In this document: piece after piece, positions 1 to 12,800 of the stretch
Position numbering within the stretch: the stretch's first letter is position 1
Layout: each line of letters opens with the position of its first letter
DNA from: Pelecanus crispus
Taxonomy: Eukaryota; Chordata; Aves; Pelecaniformes; Pelecanidae
NCBI RefSeq assembly: GCF_030463565.1
Contig: NC_134651.1
Span: forward strand, 11,730,734 to 11,794,733
DNA: 64,000 nt
Reading direction: 5' to 3'
Translations under genes and position numbers: made by a program
The notes under the pieces: generated by a model
Seen by the model: only the letters and a program-made list of their open reading frames with translations
Databases searched by the model: none
What the model was told of the DNA's origin: nothing

Positions 1-529
1 TTTTTTGGTTGCCTAATAATATTCTGCTGAAAAGACTGGATTTTGCTAGTTTTCTGGCGGTACAAGAGAACCCGTTGCTAGACTATTACTGTAGGATTTG
101 GGATACTGAGGTTTGGTTTCCTGCTTACTCACAGATTTTCTCTATATATTTTGACCAGTCATATTACTTTTGTCTTTGGGCTCCCCATTTGTAAGGTGAG
201 AATAAATTGGTTTTCTGATTTGAGGGTGTTATCAGGACTTAATACATTAGGGACTAAGGAGCTCAGATACCCTTTTAGTAGGAATCATACATATCCCAAG
301 GAGATAGCATTATGTCTCTTAGTCATACCTATCCTCTGTTTGAATGTATAAAAAATGTAAAATGCAAGACAATATTTGTAGCTTTTACAGTAGAACACCT
401 GACTTTAAATCTTTGTGTCAAATATGTTTTTATAAAAGTATGTTTTTAAAATTTTAGAATTTAGAAATGGTGGGTTTAGTCTTGCTGCAAGACACAGTGA
501 ACAGGAATATTCAAATGTAAGGCCATTAC
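1..529 (-). other. Start of gene A intron 8, no exon seen
   Basis: This AT-rich stretch would be intron between exon 8 and the off-window exon 9 of gene A. No heme-loop coding (CxGE, MELFIF-like) is visible on the minus strand. Confidence 0.7.
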
Positions 530-671
530 CTGCTGAGAAAGGTAAGAATGCCTCTTTGTTCACAAAGTTGCCATCCAAATCAAGAAAATGATTTGGGTTG
601 AACTTCCAAGGGGTCGCCCAATGCTCAGAGTCATATACAACGGAGTGCAGATTTGGCAATACAAGCGTGCC
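530..671 (-). CDS. CYP2J: Gene A exon 8
   Basis: 142 bp. Starts GTLVLPNLHSVVYDSEHW and includes TPWKFNPNHFLD. Ends FLPFSAG in phase 1 before gtaatg. The next exon, with the heme Cys, is not found between position 1 and 529. Confidence 0.92.
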
Positions 672-3600
672 CTGCAAGAAGAAGCAGAGATTATATTTTC
701 CATGTATGATTGATTCTTTCCTTTGGACTTTTACATAATATGCAATCCTGTGTCTGCAGCCTAGTGTTTGGATTCAACTTGGTCTTCTCCTGTGCACATC
801 CAGGCATGACAAACCCTTGTATCTTCTGTTTGTCGTAATGTGTTACATGTTTGCCTTTGTGTAAGTTGTCTTATGTCAGGACTACTGAAGTGTCTTCATG
901 GCTAAGCTAGAGTGGGGCTTGGATTGTTTTACGTACTTGCCAGATTAATCATAATGCCGTCCTTTTTGGTTTTTGTATTTTTCCTGGATCTTTCACTTCT
1001 ATCACATCAATTTTATGCTTAATATATTCGGGACATTTATATCATGCCAACTTGACTGTCAGATCTGTCACTGTATTGAGCTGCCATCATCTTAAGCGTG
1101 TGGGTTTTGTGTGGGGGTGTGCGCGTGTTATGTCAGGGATGACTATAGGTTGCTCCAGGCTGCTCCCTTATGTGTGAAAGTTGGCTGGCTTGACATTCAT
1201 TAAACCTCATTTCTTCATCATTCCATAAAACACATGTTCTGCTTTGATGCCCAGACATCATCCATATTTGACGAGTGGGAAGACTTAGGTTTTCCTTATG
1301 TTTGCCATTTGTGCTGTTAGCCTTTTCCCAAGCTTTCTTTTGCATCTGCTAACACAGACTTAGCCCTGGTTCAGAGCACTCAGCTTTATTTCATGTCTGT
1401 GACATGTGACCATATGCTCTCTGTGCAAACGTAGGAATTGTAAAAGCTAATGTTGTATAAATACTAAATATTAATAGCTCAAGGCTTTAAGAAACATGGA
1501 GGTATACTCTATACCTTTTTAATGTGAAAACCCAGCAAAGTTGTATTCCTCACGCATTGTCGAGGGACCCCAACAGAAGTAACATTGCTGTACCGCAAGG
1601 CCTCATGAATAACAGCATTTGTATATGGCAGTTTTTTACGGTCTTCATAGCTGATGAGATGGGAGGGTTCCAGAACAGCCTCTATCTCTCTTTGAACCTT
1701 TTCTGCAGAGAAATGAAAATATTTTAATTTTTTTCCCCTTTTTTTTTCCAGCAGATTTCTGTACAAGTATGGTCCAGGACTGGGGGGAAAAAGAAATTAT
1801 GTTGCTATGAAATGCGTTGGCATGTGGTTTGACTGCTGTGTTGGTTTCAGTTGATCAAGAAAGCGCATATCCCCAAAGCACAAGATGATCTCTCATTTAG
1901 GACACACCCCACTTGGTGATGAGGATAATACAGTTCTATGTTTCAAAAAAAGGATTAAAATTTGAAATCACCGGTGTAATTTCTGTTATGTTTATAAATA
2001 CACATCAGACCAGGTATGTTTTTAAAGCTTTTCCACTTTGAAGGTTAGGAAGAGACTAGGTTGCATGTGAAATGTCTTTAGCTTGTTATTCTGTCTTTGC
2101 CACCCCCTTCTAGTGAGATAAAACAGTGGCTACTACTAATTCCTGCTAGTGTTGCTTCTTAGTGAACCGGTGAGGAAAGCATGTTTGTTTCATTTATTAA
2201 ACTTTCATTTTCTAGATCTCAATTGTTGATAGTCATATTCATATTCATCGCTAAGGGTTATTTTGATGTATTGCAAGTGATTGAGCTAATACTTACGCTT
2301 TAACAATGTTCATTATGATGCTATGTTGAATGCCATTCTCTCTGATAATGCTTTTGCTCACCTTGTATTTCTGGGTATTGTACCATATAGAGCAGTGCCC
2401 AGAGAAGGGTGGTACTTGTTGTTTCTGTCCCTCCCAGCAAAAGATCAACCACAGTCTGTACCATATTATCTTTATTAAACGTAGAAGTAGGGTCATCTTT
2501 GGTCTGTAGGGTACATTCATAAGAAGACTATGAAGTGGATAATTTCAGACATTTTATTGGTCACATAGAAATTGTCATTGTTTGAGGAAAACAGTGAGCA
2601 GCCCACCAAAACAAAAATCTTCAGTGCTAAACAAAGTATGCATATAAAAATTCCGTAGCAGTTACTTGAACAGTATTTGTAGCGGGCATTGAAGCCAAGG
2701 AGGGGATAGTGTGATAAACAGATACTTACTTTTGTTATTTGAGCTAGGTAGAAGTCAATGAGATCCTGTGGATCACCTGCGTTCTCTCTCTCATGAGTCT
2801 GGACCTCCTTCATAACTAAATTGTGCATGAAGTTATTGTATGCAAACACTTTCTGATGAGGTCCTGGGAGACGGTGCATAAGCCATGGGAAAGCATCATA
2901 CATCTGTGATTTTAAACAAAAAGGAAGAAATCTGAGCTCTCTTAAGTTGAGAACCCAGTTCTGATTTCCAGATAGCTTTGTGAAGTCACTGCAACACATG
3001 GGCTCTTAATTAGGTTGAGAGGCAATAAACACAAGTCAGAGAGAGATTAAATACTGGCCACAGGTTTCCCAGAGACTCTGTGTGAAATCTCCGTCCTTGG
3101 AGACTTCAGGACTTAACCAGACGAGTCTCTAAACAACCTGATCTAATTAGGCCTGCTTTGAGCACGGTGTTGGATTAGCTGACATGCAGAGGTCCCTTCC
3201 AATGTAAATTATTCTACAGAGGGATTCTAAGAGGGATTATGAAACCTTTACTTTACATTGCCCTCTAAGTGAACTGGCATTGAGGAAAACTTGTCTGATA
3301 TTTGTTAATGAGCTATTAGTAATATGCAGCAGTCTAAATTGATATGATCAAGTTGTCAATATTCAATAACCACACTTTCTATCCTTAATAGAGAGGTTGA
3401 AAGCTGAAAAAGTGTAGAAGCTGACTTGACCTCTCAGTCTTAGAAGGCTTTCCTCCAGAAGAAACTGGCGTGTGTATTTGTTGAGGGGAAGAATAATTAT
3501 TTTCATTTCTTTGTATTGTGTATGTTTTGTGAATGGACTTCAGTTTCTAGGACTACTGGCAGGGCCTTTGTTTTATTTCTGGCATGTGATTAGGAATCTA

Positions 3601-6600
3601 TTGGCCAGTGCAGACTTCTCCATCCCCATCAGCTGACCAAAATGTCAACATTGTGTAATAGTGGATATCAGGTCACAGGAGAGCAGGAGAATGATTCTAT
3701 TTTACTTTTTGGATGCATACCCAATTATGCAACAGGGGCTTCTGAAAATGGGTGAATTGGAGTAACTTGAGGGCTGAATCCTGGCTCACAAGCAGATTTT
3801 CTCGACCTTGTTTTTCACTCTGATCTTTTTTTTTAAGACATCTCTGTATGAAAGTGTTGGAGAACCTGATAGTGTTATAGAATGCCAGTGTGCCAAAATC
3901 TGCGCAACGTAAGCAATAGCTGGGCTTTCAAGAACTTAAAAATATTCTTGACATGATGAAATTGTCACCTGTATCTTATAGGAAGTTCAGAATAACTCAG
4001 ATCTTGGTGGTTATATGAATTACATGAGAAGCAAGATATCTTCTCAAAAGAATAGGACTTTGAAGGCTTAGTTCTTATTAACTGCACTTCTGTATTGTCA
4101 AGACTGAATGAAAATTAAATTTTAAAAGTTGCTTTCATTTTAAGATTTAAGAATTTTACATACATGGTACTCTGCAAATGATTACTCATTTGAAATACAT
4201 GATACATTTTGGAAATCTGTGAAAACCAGTGATGATCTAGAATTTAAATTTTAGGACACGTGATTTACTGACATAAAGAAGGAATATAATGCAGTATTGA
4301 CATATACAAGGTATGTATTAATTTATTACTGCACTGTGGCTTGCAGAATAATGGTATGGAAATGTTTGGGAATAATTGTCACTGACTTTTACTTTGTTTG
4401 TTTTGACTTGTGAAGTGCAAATACACTTTAAGGAATAAGAACAAGAAAATTAGATTCTTACCCTGCCCCAGACAGTAGCTTGAAAGTAGATCACAAAATA
4501 AACAGCTTTGATAAGCTTGCTGAAAGATTCATCCTCACTGGAGAAGCGATGACCAAAAACAACAGCACAAATTATATTTGCAATAGCATGGACAATGAAA
4601 GTGTGGGGGTCGAAAGGTTTGCCTGTGAATATAGGAGGTACCATGAATATTTTTGAATAGACTACAGTGAGAAAAATGAGGAAGACTTTTTTTTTTTTTA
4701 AATGGTAAAAATAATAGCAGATCAGATGACTTTTAGATAAATTTCACACAAGTAAACTCTAGTTTAATACAAATTAACTGTATGGATTGTAAGTGCAAGG
4801 AATCTTTATTTTCAATCTGCTTTTCACTCTTGCGATTACAGTGATTATCAGTTTTGAGAAGACAAACATGAGGATTCTTTTCCCCTCTTTGACTTGTGGT
4901 CTGGGTTGTGTGAAAACACAAGCAATTAATTAGAACATATGCCTTCAAATCTGGCAGCAGATATTTAAGTTTGGCAATTAAAAACCAAAACACCCCCCCC
5001 CCCCCCCAAAAAAAAAAACATTAAAAAATTTTTTTAAAAGTTTTAATTTCTTAGTCATGTTGAAATTACTTGTCTCCTTTTGGTTTTCAAGTACAGCTTA
5101 AAATTCAACCATATATTTTTTTCCTCACAGACTGAAAAAGCAAAACTCACATAATGGAATGGAAAACAGCTCCCATTAAAAAGGGTTAAATCCAGAAAAA
5201 ATTAAATTAAGTACCCATTTCAATAACCAGGACAACCTTTGAATTATATTACTATGGAAAATGGTGGATTCTGCACCTCGAACTTGAGTCCAATGCTTGT
5301 AGTCCTTCTTGGAAAGAGTAAATACAATTATTGAGTTTAAAATTGAGGAAGGATTGCATGGAAGGTGAAGATTTGGGCTGTACAGGGACTCGGTGTTAAT
5401 GGTTTGCTCATCTCTTACATTTTAAAGATCTGTGAATATGTTGCTCTCGGAAGAAAGATGGGCCATTTTGCTGTGTCTAGTGCAAGGAGAGTTGGAGGGA
5501 GACCTTAGGCAACTTCTCTGTGTTTTCACATCAGTACGGAACACGATGTAGGCAAGGGATTTGGCTGTTCAGCATATTTATATTTAAATGCTTTATTTTG
5601 GCCTCTTGCTAAAATTCTATTGGTTTCTATTTCATCCAAACCTTAAAAAGAAGTTTTGTTGGACAAGTGAATGATACATTCCTTGTGTTGGGGTTCTTTC
5701 TCTGCCAAACCCTAAAGGCCTGCTGTCCTAGAACAACTCGCAGCAGGTCACAAATTGTGTCTTTTATGGAGAATAACACAGGGTTTTTCTATATTCCTTA
5801 AATGTAAGAATTGTTACCAGCTGTCCCCAAGACTGTGTTGATAATTAACATTTTGTACTATCCTTATTTCAAAAAACAATTTTATGTTGCCTGCTGTGCA
5901 GACAAAACATTTTTTGCAAAGAATGCAATTAAGAAGCCAGTAAAAGTCCCGCTAATATGAAAAATATCTATATTACTTGTAAAAAATGTATTGTGAAACT
6001 TTTACTCCTCTCATTTACTATATTTCAGAAAAAGCTCTAAGTGTTACTCTTCTAGTAAATTTACCTTTTGTGTTTGCAAAGATGTCCACAAGGTGACAGG
6101 CCTCTGTTTGAATTTGATGCTCCAAATTGTTCTTACCAAGCGCCAGACTTCTTACAATTGTCATGCCAAAGCGTCTCTGTTGCTTCCAGGTGTGCCCGCT
6201 TGTCAGAAAAATACCTGAAGAACACAGAAACATTTATTTCATTGCTGGGAAGGGAAATCTTAAATTTGATTTAGATTAGGTTATATTTCACTACCAAAGA
6301 AGATACCATGATTTCAGATACTGACTTTTGGTCTCTTATTTAGGTTTTTATGACTCCCGGCTATATAGCTGCTTGTAAATGTGACCCTGGAAACTGAGTG
6401 GTAGTGGGTTTTGGTAAGGACAGAACAGCTTTGTCTGTAGATGTCTTCTACATGAACAGTCTTCTGTTTTAGAAGTTACACAACTGAAGGACAACTCCTC
6501 TAGGCAAATATTCCTTTGAATTTATTGGGAAGAAAAAAAGGCAGTCGTATCCCTTATAGGAGGAGAAATTTTTGGTTTTTTTTCCTTTTCTTAATATGCT

Positions 6601-8137
6601 AGCTCTGCATGGAACCTTTTTGCTGTGTAAGCCCAGTTATGTACTTGGACAGCAGTAACTCATGTATGTGTGTATATATAGGAAAGCGTCTTTCTTTACA
6701 TCTTGTTCATATTTCAGTATTGTGTAACATCTTGTACCTTTCTCGCCCATCATATCCCTGAAGAATGGGGTGAGAGGTCTTCCGGAAACTTCCTCTGAAT
6801 GGGTGACGATGCCATCTTTTACTGCTTTGTATCCATTTAGTACAACCATAGGTGTCTGTCCCATCCACAATGTGTAGATATTTCCATAGATGTTGGTTAA
6901 CTGAAGAGTTAGTAAATTAATAAATATAAACCAGGAAATGCGTACACTTAAATACTAATTTTAAGAGTTTTCTGTAGTTGTAACTAAACCTGTTTGCCAA
7001 CATCAAATTGAATTACAGCTTTCAGAAAAATTTACCCTTCTGTTGTAATGTGCTTTGGGAACAGAAGATAATTGTACTTTATGGAATAGATACTGAGGAC
7101 ATGTCTCAGAAGACCACCTCTCAAAATTTCTCAGAAAGAGAAACAGAGGTCTTCCCTGTCAGCTCAGAATCAAAGAACAAATGAATACAGGCAAAATCCC
7201 AGAACTTCTCTGTTTATTTTATTAATGAACCAAAATTATCATACCTTCTTGCCTCTGACTTCTGAAGAAAGCAAAGAAATGTTTTTGTGTTCTTTCCTAT
7301 AGCTTGCATGTGATTTTTCTTATATTTCTCTATTGTCTTTCCTCAGATCATGCTTGTATTTTTCCTTAAAATAAGTTGGAGCAAGTTCCTTTACTTTTTT
7401 TAGTGGTTTTAATTGGTTCATAAAGGAATCATGCTCTGAACATAACAGCAATCAAATTTTCCTGCTTTGTATTGGTAATAATCAGTTTACTGCAGACAAT
7501 AATTCTTTTTGTTGTATAAATAAGAAAAAAAGAGTCAGTTTAGAGTATATGTTTGGTCACCTAATGGAGATTGGACCACTCACAGCCTGGAGATGTTTCA
7601 GTAACTTTGGTGTCAGGCAAAGCAAGTTCTGCTAGAGGTGGTTTACAGGGCTTAAATATCAACACAGAAATAGAGAATGAAACTGTTAACAGAATACCAT
7701 GGTATTGACAGTTCTTGTGATAACATTATGCATGAATGTTACTGCATCCAAAAGAGAAAGAAAATAACAAGGAGTAAAGCATTTATGGTGTTTATTACTC
7801 AGAAATATTTTTCATAATGCAGGGTCCTTGGACTCTTTGATATTGGCTGATAATCTAGCTTGAAGTTTAAAAAAAATAATTCCAAGTTTAGACTGTTCCT
7901 ATGCAATGTGCAATTTAAGTGAAAATAGATTCAGACTGATTTTCAACTATAGAGACAAATAAATACCTTAGTAAGAGTTTCTCGGCGAAGTTTGAAGTCC
8001 AGCAGCCACAAATTTCCGATGATGGGGAGGGGAACCGGTCCAGGAGGAAGCTGGGTGCGCATCCATTGCAGCTTTAGGAACTGCAAAATCAGGAGACATA
8101 CTACTAGAGCTATAAAAAACTCAGCAATCCCCAACAT
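530..8137 (-). CDS. CYP2J: Gene A: intact CYP2J-type cytochrome P450, exons 1-8 (3' exon outside window)
   Basis: Encodes a microsomal family-2 P450, a heme-thiolate monooxygenase that oxidises lipophilic substrates with electrons from NADPH-P450 reductase. Coding exons on the minus strand: 8137-7967, 6900-6738, 6214-6065, 4622-4462, 2903-2730, 2503-2362, 1702-1515, 671-530. All have AG/GT borders and matching phases, giving about 430 codons with no stop or frameshift. Visible parts: hydrophobic N-terminal ER anchor (residues about 4-21), hinge PPGP (31-34), C-helix WKQQR (121-125, heme propionate contact), I-helix GGTETT (297-302, oxygen activation), ExxR as EALR (354-357), FNPNHF (407-412), and FSAG, which opens the heme loop. 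The Cys-bearing exon 9 must lie left of position 1. The family usually has about 490 residues. Avian candidates are CYP2J19 or CYP2J40; I cannot decide between them. The family call is firm, the exact ortholog is not. Confidence 0.93.
1515..1702 (-). CDS. CYP2J: Gene A exon 7 (K-helix ExxR)
   Basis: 188 bp. Begins EKVQREIEAVL and contains LPYTNAVIHEALRYSN with the invariant ExxR pair (E354, R357). Ends GFHIKK before gtatag. Confidence 0.93.
2362..2503 (-). CDS. CYP2J: Gene A exon 6 (I-helix)
   Basis: 142 bp. Begins TKDDPTSTFNKDNMVQ and carries the I-helix oxygen-activation motif GGTETT followed by LLWALLYM. Ends in phase 1 before gtgagc. Confidence 0.92.
2730..2903 (-). CDS. CYP2J: Gene A exon 5
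   Basis: 174 bp, one codon shorter than the usual 177 bp (compare gene D). It starts MYDAFPWLMHRLPGPHQK, a CYP2J-like signature, and ends DFYLAQITK before gtaagt. The missing codon falls near residues 252-260, so the reading frame is kept. Confidence 0.92.
4462..4622 (-). CDS. CYP2J: Gene A exon 4
   Basis: 161 bp, the standard length. It starts GKPFDPH and contains [19 protein letters not shown], the usual E/F-helix wording of CYP2J/2C-type enzymes. The donor is gtaaga. Confidence 0.92.
4995..5020. repeat. Poly-C / poly-A homopolymer junction in gene A intron 3
   Basis: A run of about 15 C is followed directly by a run of A. This is low-complexity sequence and prone to assembly error. Confidence 0.8.
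6065..6214 (-). CDS. CYP2J: Gene A exon 3 (C-helix WKQQRRF)
   Basis: 150 bp, the standard CYP2 length. It opens [17 protein letters not shown] and ends FANTKG. The Trp and Arg of WxxxR, which contact the heme propionate, are present. Confidence 0.93.
6738..6900 (-). CDS. CYP2J: Gene A exon 2
   Basis: 163 bp, the standard CYP2 exon 2 length. It begins LTNIYGNIYTLWMG after the acceptor cttcag, includes VVLNGYKAVKDG and SGRP, and ends in phase 1 before gtacaag. It covers the B helix and the SRS1 approach. Confidence 0.92.
7967..8137 (-). CDS. CYP2J: Gene A exon 1 (membrane anchor)
   Basis: 171 bp, 57 codons, phase 0. The start ATG at 8137-8135 has A at -3. It encodes the hydrophobic signal-anchor and the PPGP hinge followed by PLPIIGN, and ends LTK before the donor gtattt. 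Only this ATG gives the usual CYP2 anchor length. Confidence 0.93.
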
Positions 8138-9780
8138 CTTATCAAAATTTTAACTTCTCACTGTGGTGGGTTCTTCTGTTTGTTTTTGTTTTGGGTTTGT
8201 TTTTTTTTTTGTGTATGACTTTCTCTGAAAATTTGGAGTTGTGTAGATGAGTTCGCTTCTACTGAAGTCAAACTCTTTCTAAAGAATATATGTCTGCTTT
8301 AGCCATCTCTCTCTCCCTGACAATCTACAGTTTTCCCAAGCTGAAGTCCTTAGAAAACTGAAATATGTGATCCCTTGCAGTTATCCAAGCCACACCTACT
8401 CCCTTTTATGATCTGTAATTGTGATCTGTCTCTTTTAACTTAGAATTTTGTTTCCTTCTTAGTATTGATACTGGGTCTAAATGTTGATTATTGAACAGTT
8501 ATCCAAGGATACCAAGTGTCTTGCACAATGGTAAGACCTCATGCAGTTTCCTGTAGTTAAACATTAAAATACCAAGGATGCATTACTTACTACCTTTCTG
8601 GAATACTACAATTATTATGTGGTTTCTTTTCTAGAAGAAGAAACATCTACACAATACCTGTCTGTTAGGATATGGTCTCTGAGATGAAAAAGAATTAAAT
8701 TCATGCAGCATAAAGCTAAATTAATGTATTAAAAAAAAAAAAAAAGTGTAGTTTAAATATTAGAAGAATATCTGCTTTCCCCTTTTATCATATTCTAGGT
8801 ATTCATTATATTATGTGGAACACAACTGAGAGATTATTGTTCTGTCCAGCGGATTGTATGGTGTTTTCTAAATTTTTTTTTTGTATGATAAGGATTAAAA
8901 TTTCCTGGTGCAAATTTTGGAGATGAAAAAATGCGCAGGTTCTATTTTATCTGTGAAAAAGAGCAAATAAACTGGAGAAAGAGGCAAAACTTTTAATCTT
9001 TATTGGTTTGTGGATCTATAAGCTTTCCAGGAGAGGTTTGTGCCAATGTGTAGCAAATTTTAACTTAAAAAGAGGCTTAGTTTTCTTCTCTGTTATTCAC
9101 TGACTTCAATGTAATCTATGGACTACTGCAGGTTGCTTTGGAAGTTTTGGGAATCTCCGCCACCGAAAAGCAAACAGAAATGGCATAATTCTGGTGTTTT
9201 GGGACAAGATGATGGATTTAGGTAATCTCTTCAGTCTCCTTTCAGATGATTTTCTTTTTTTTTTTTTTTTTAATTATTCATTTGGGACAGGATTTCAGAC
9301 ATCATCTCCCATTTTATCTACTCCTGTTGGGATGGCAATATCTGTTTTCTCTTAAAGTTGCTTCTAATCCTTGCTTTTTCAGCCTCTAGGCAATGTAGAA
9401 ATTGGAGATCTTGCTGATTTAGAAGTGCCAAAGCAAGTTGCAGTCGTGAACCTGGAGATGACTTAGGGTGCCTCTGCTAAGTGAATTGTCAGGAACCATC
9501 TCCTTAGGAATTTAGGAGGCAGGCGAAAGAAGATGTATGACTCTCAAACATATGTGGGACTTCCCAGGTTGAGTCATTTTAGTGTGTATAGTGCTTCAGA
9601 CTTTGGTCCTAAATACCATCTTTTAGCTGAACATAAGCCTTAGCTACAGTAGTTTACATCTCTTATGCTGTGACTTAAAACACTTTATCTCTTGACTATA
9701 TGGTGCCCTGTGGTCTCTGTATGAAGACTTACTTTGTATAGTTTTTTTGTTTATTAGCTGATATATTACATTGGATTTTT

Positions 9781-9864
9781 CAACACTTTGGTCAAGAACT
9801 CGGCTAATGTTGTGATATATCTCAATACTTTAATCAAGAACTCGGCTAATGTTGTGATGTATAT
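9781..9864. repeat. 42-bp tandem duplication (two copies)
   Basis: Copies at 9781-9822 and 9823-9864 share the core tcaagaactcggctaatgtt and differ at only a few positions. A local slippage-type duplication. Confidence 0.85.
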
Positions 9865-12800
9865 TCAAGTAAGTACAGGAGATTAAGGGAATCCATACAA
9901 TTGTACAAGTTGCTTGTTTTAAAATTTTATCTTAATTTGTCTGAGTAGGCTTGCTGAATTTTCCAGTCTGCAGTTTCCAGCTCAAAAACTTTCAGCAAAA
10001 TCAAAGTTCTTGATTGGACTCAATGTACGTTATGGTCATGAAATATAAAGGTTTAATGCTATCCGTGGGCTTCTTAAGAACTCCTCTGAATTCCGTTAAA
10101 CTTCAAGCAACTATCTGAGAGTTACAGGTATGGGCATGCATTTCAGTTAGTTTTCTAATGAGTTTTGGGTTTGGTTTTTTTTCTGGGTTAATAAAAGAAA
10201 ATGTGTTAAATACAATCTTGCATCATTCAGTCTTGAAAAATGTGTAGATGAGCATTTGTCTTTTTTTGCTTTAGTGGATTTTAATAATTTTCCGATTCAA
10301 ACATGAAATATAGGGCAGTTTCAGGGGGCTGCAGACAAGCAGAGACATTGCAGCATTTGCTTGCTTTACTTTTCTGAGCAGCCACCACTTGACTTCTCTG
10401 TGCAGTATCATGTAGCTCTTCTGCTTTAGCAGGCTGTACGTGCAGATGCTTTCCAGAAAGTGTGGAAGTGGAGAAGCCATCAGAGGGCAAGGAGCGTGTC
10501 TGTGTGCCTTTTTTATCTGTTTGTTTAGTTTTTGGGGCAGAGAAGTGGAAACAGAAAAGGTGAAGGAGCATCATTTTCAGCAGCATAGTTCTATGAATCT
10601 TACAGTTGAAGAGTTAAATAGACAAAAAATTGAGAGAAACAATTTGAAATTAAATACCTTTTATGGTTTTATCAGCCAATTCTGACAGTTCCAGGATAAC
10701 TCTTAGGTTTGCCAAAAATTGCAGTGTTACTGAGTTACGCTATTGAGCAGTCATTTATCCACCCAATTTTTCAGGTTTCGATGCTATCTGAGACTTTAAA
10801 TTGAGTTACCCGATGAAATTATCTAACTTGACTTGTTTGTGTGCATCAAAAATTCTTTTCTTTGTATGTTGTTCCTCCCCCCACCCCCTCTGCCCCTTTT
10901 TGTCCATTCAGTCCCGTCTGGTTAAAAGGAAGCGAGTGCTATCTATTTCTTATTGTTTGTGCACAGAATCATTTGCCAAGTTTGCAAGTTTTGCAACAGT
11001 GAAAGACCACTGAAAGCTGTTGATGCATGTATGCCACCAATGACGGTATGATTTATACACTTCAAAATTACCAGAATTAAATGAGTTGAGCCTTGAAATT
11101 ACCTATTAATAATGGTGATTATGCTGAAACTTAAAAAAGAAAAGAAAAAGAAAAGAGCCTAGTGTGATTCATTCAAATTCTAGTGAGCTTCTCTACTGAC
11201 AGATTTAAAATCACAAAATACTCTCCTTGTGCCTCCAGTCCACTTTTTTTTTTAATTTATTTTATTAAACCTTTTTCTTTTTTTAAATCTGAGTGGTCAG
11301 GCTTTGTGAGCGTGTTATTAATTTATGATTATTAATTTATGTTCTGTAACCCTGTTGTTTTCTAGCTTAATGTTTTGTGGAACCCATAGGTGACTGTGCC
11401 TTAGAGCAATCAGAAAGCATTACTATAAAAACAAATGCACTAGGACACTTCTGTATAGCAACTGCTTGATGCCCACCATACTGAATGAGCAGCAGCTTTG
11501 CTTTGAGGTCCCTAAGTGGTTGCTTCTTGAAGCAGTGTTGTGGTTTAGCAGTCACTGGCAGTTTCTGAAGACCGGGCCTGTGCATTGCAGCATGGTGTGG
11601 TGTCTGCCCAGACTGCGTGGTGGTGTTGAAGTCTCCATTTTCTGTGCTGTTTCTTGCCCTTGCAGCCCCTCTGATCAGCGTTGTAGTAAGTGTTGCCGCC
11701 TTGCTTCAGCCATGGGGGAGCTCAGTGACGGATCTAATACTACATCTTTTCTATATAGGTCTGGCATTGTACTCCATTTGGATTAAATTATTCAGTCATA
11801 AATCTGTGTTCGCATTACCATGATTAGTTAATTTGACCTAAAGCTTTCTCAAACATATGGGACTATTCCGTTACTAGCAAGGTCCCCTTTCTTTGCTGCA
11901 TGCTTTGCATTGCAGTGTTGCAGCGTATCCCTTGTGAGTGGTCTTACTACTTTCACAGTGACTGTCCTTCTGCCTGTTGCCTGGTCTCCTAGACCTTTCT
12001 GCAGGGTAAATCTGGGCCCTGCTGAGTAAGGCTGGGCTCAACAAGAGGCTTAGTCTGAGCCTGGGCTTTTGGACACTGCGGGCAGCGTGTTTTCCTACTC
12101 CTAGGTGAGAGTTGTGGGTATGCTGAAGTACGGTGAGGCGAAGTTATTTCAGAAAAGCTTAGGCTGAAGTTTACAAGGAAGGGAAAAGCAAGGAAGCTGT
12201 TTTAGGAGAATTCAATATTCTTTATTTTAATATTTTCAGTATACGTGAGCAGTAGCTCTTCACATAAATCTTGCTCGCTCTTCTCTGACAGAAACACTAT
12301 TGCAAGAGCTCACCAGTCAAGGTGACAGATGTTAAGTTTGGCTGTTTTGAACAGATGAGGGAATCTGCTTTTGTAATGAAGGTTTCAAGCCATAGCAGTG
12401 TGAAGCAAATGCAACAACTGCAGAGGACAGCGAAAGAGCAGTGTCTTCCGAAAGGCGTGAAGCAAACGAATGGTGAATGTGGCGTGCCAGGAGCGGAAAG
12501 GGTTCCTCTGCCCAGGTACACCTCTGCCCAGGGTGTGTGTCATCTGCTACGCCATAAATACCAGGGCTTGTTTTTTTCTGTTGCAGAGACAGGCTCAGTG
12601 TGTATTAGAAAACACCAGCTGGTTTCATGCTGTGCATGTATTGCTTGGCATGGTAGTGTGTGCTTGCTGCCTGGCCTGATGTCAAGCTAAACAGAGCAGA
12701 CAATTGCTAAGCAGTTTTGTTTTGTTTTGGTGGGTTTTTTTTTCAGTGGAGACACTAATTTGGATTTCTCAACTTAGCTGTTCCTTCCTTTCCTGTACCT

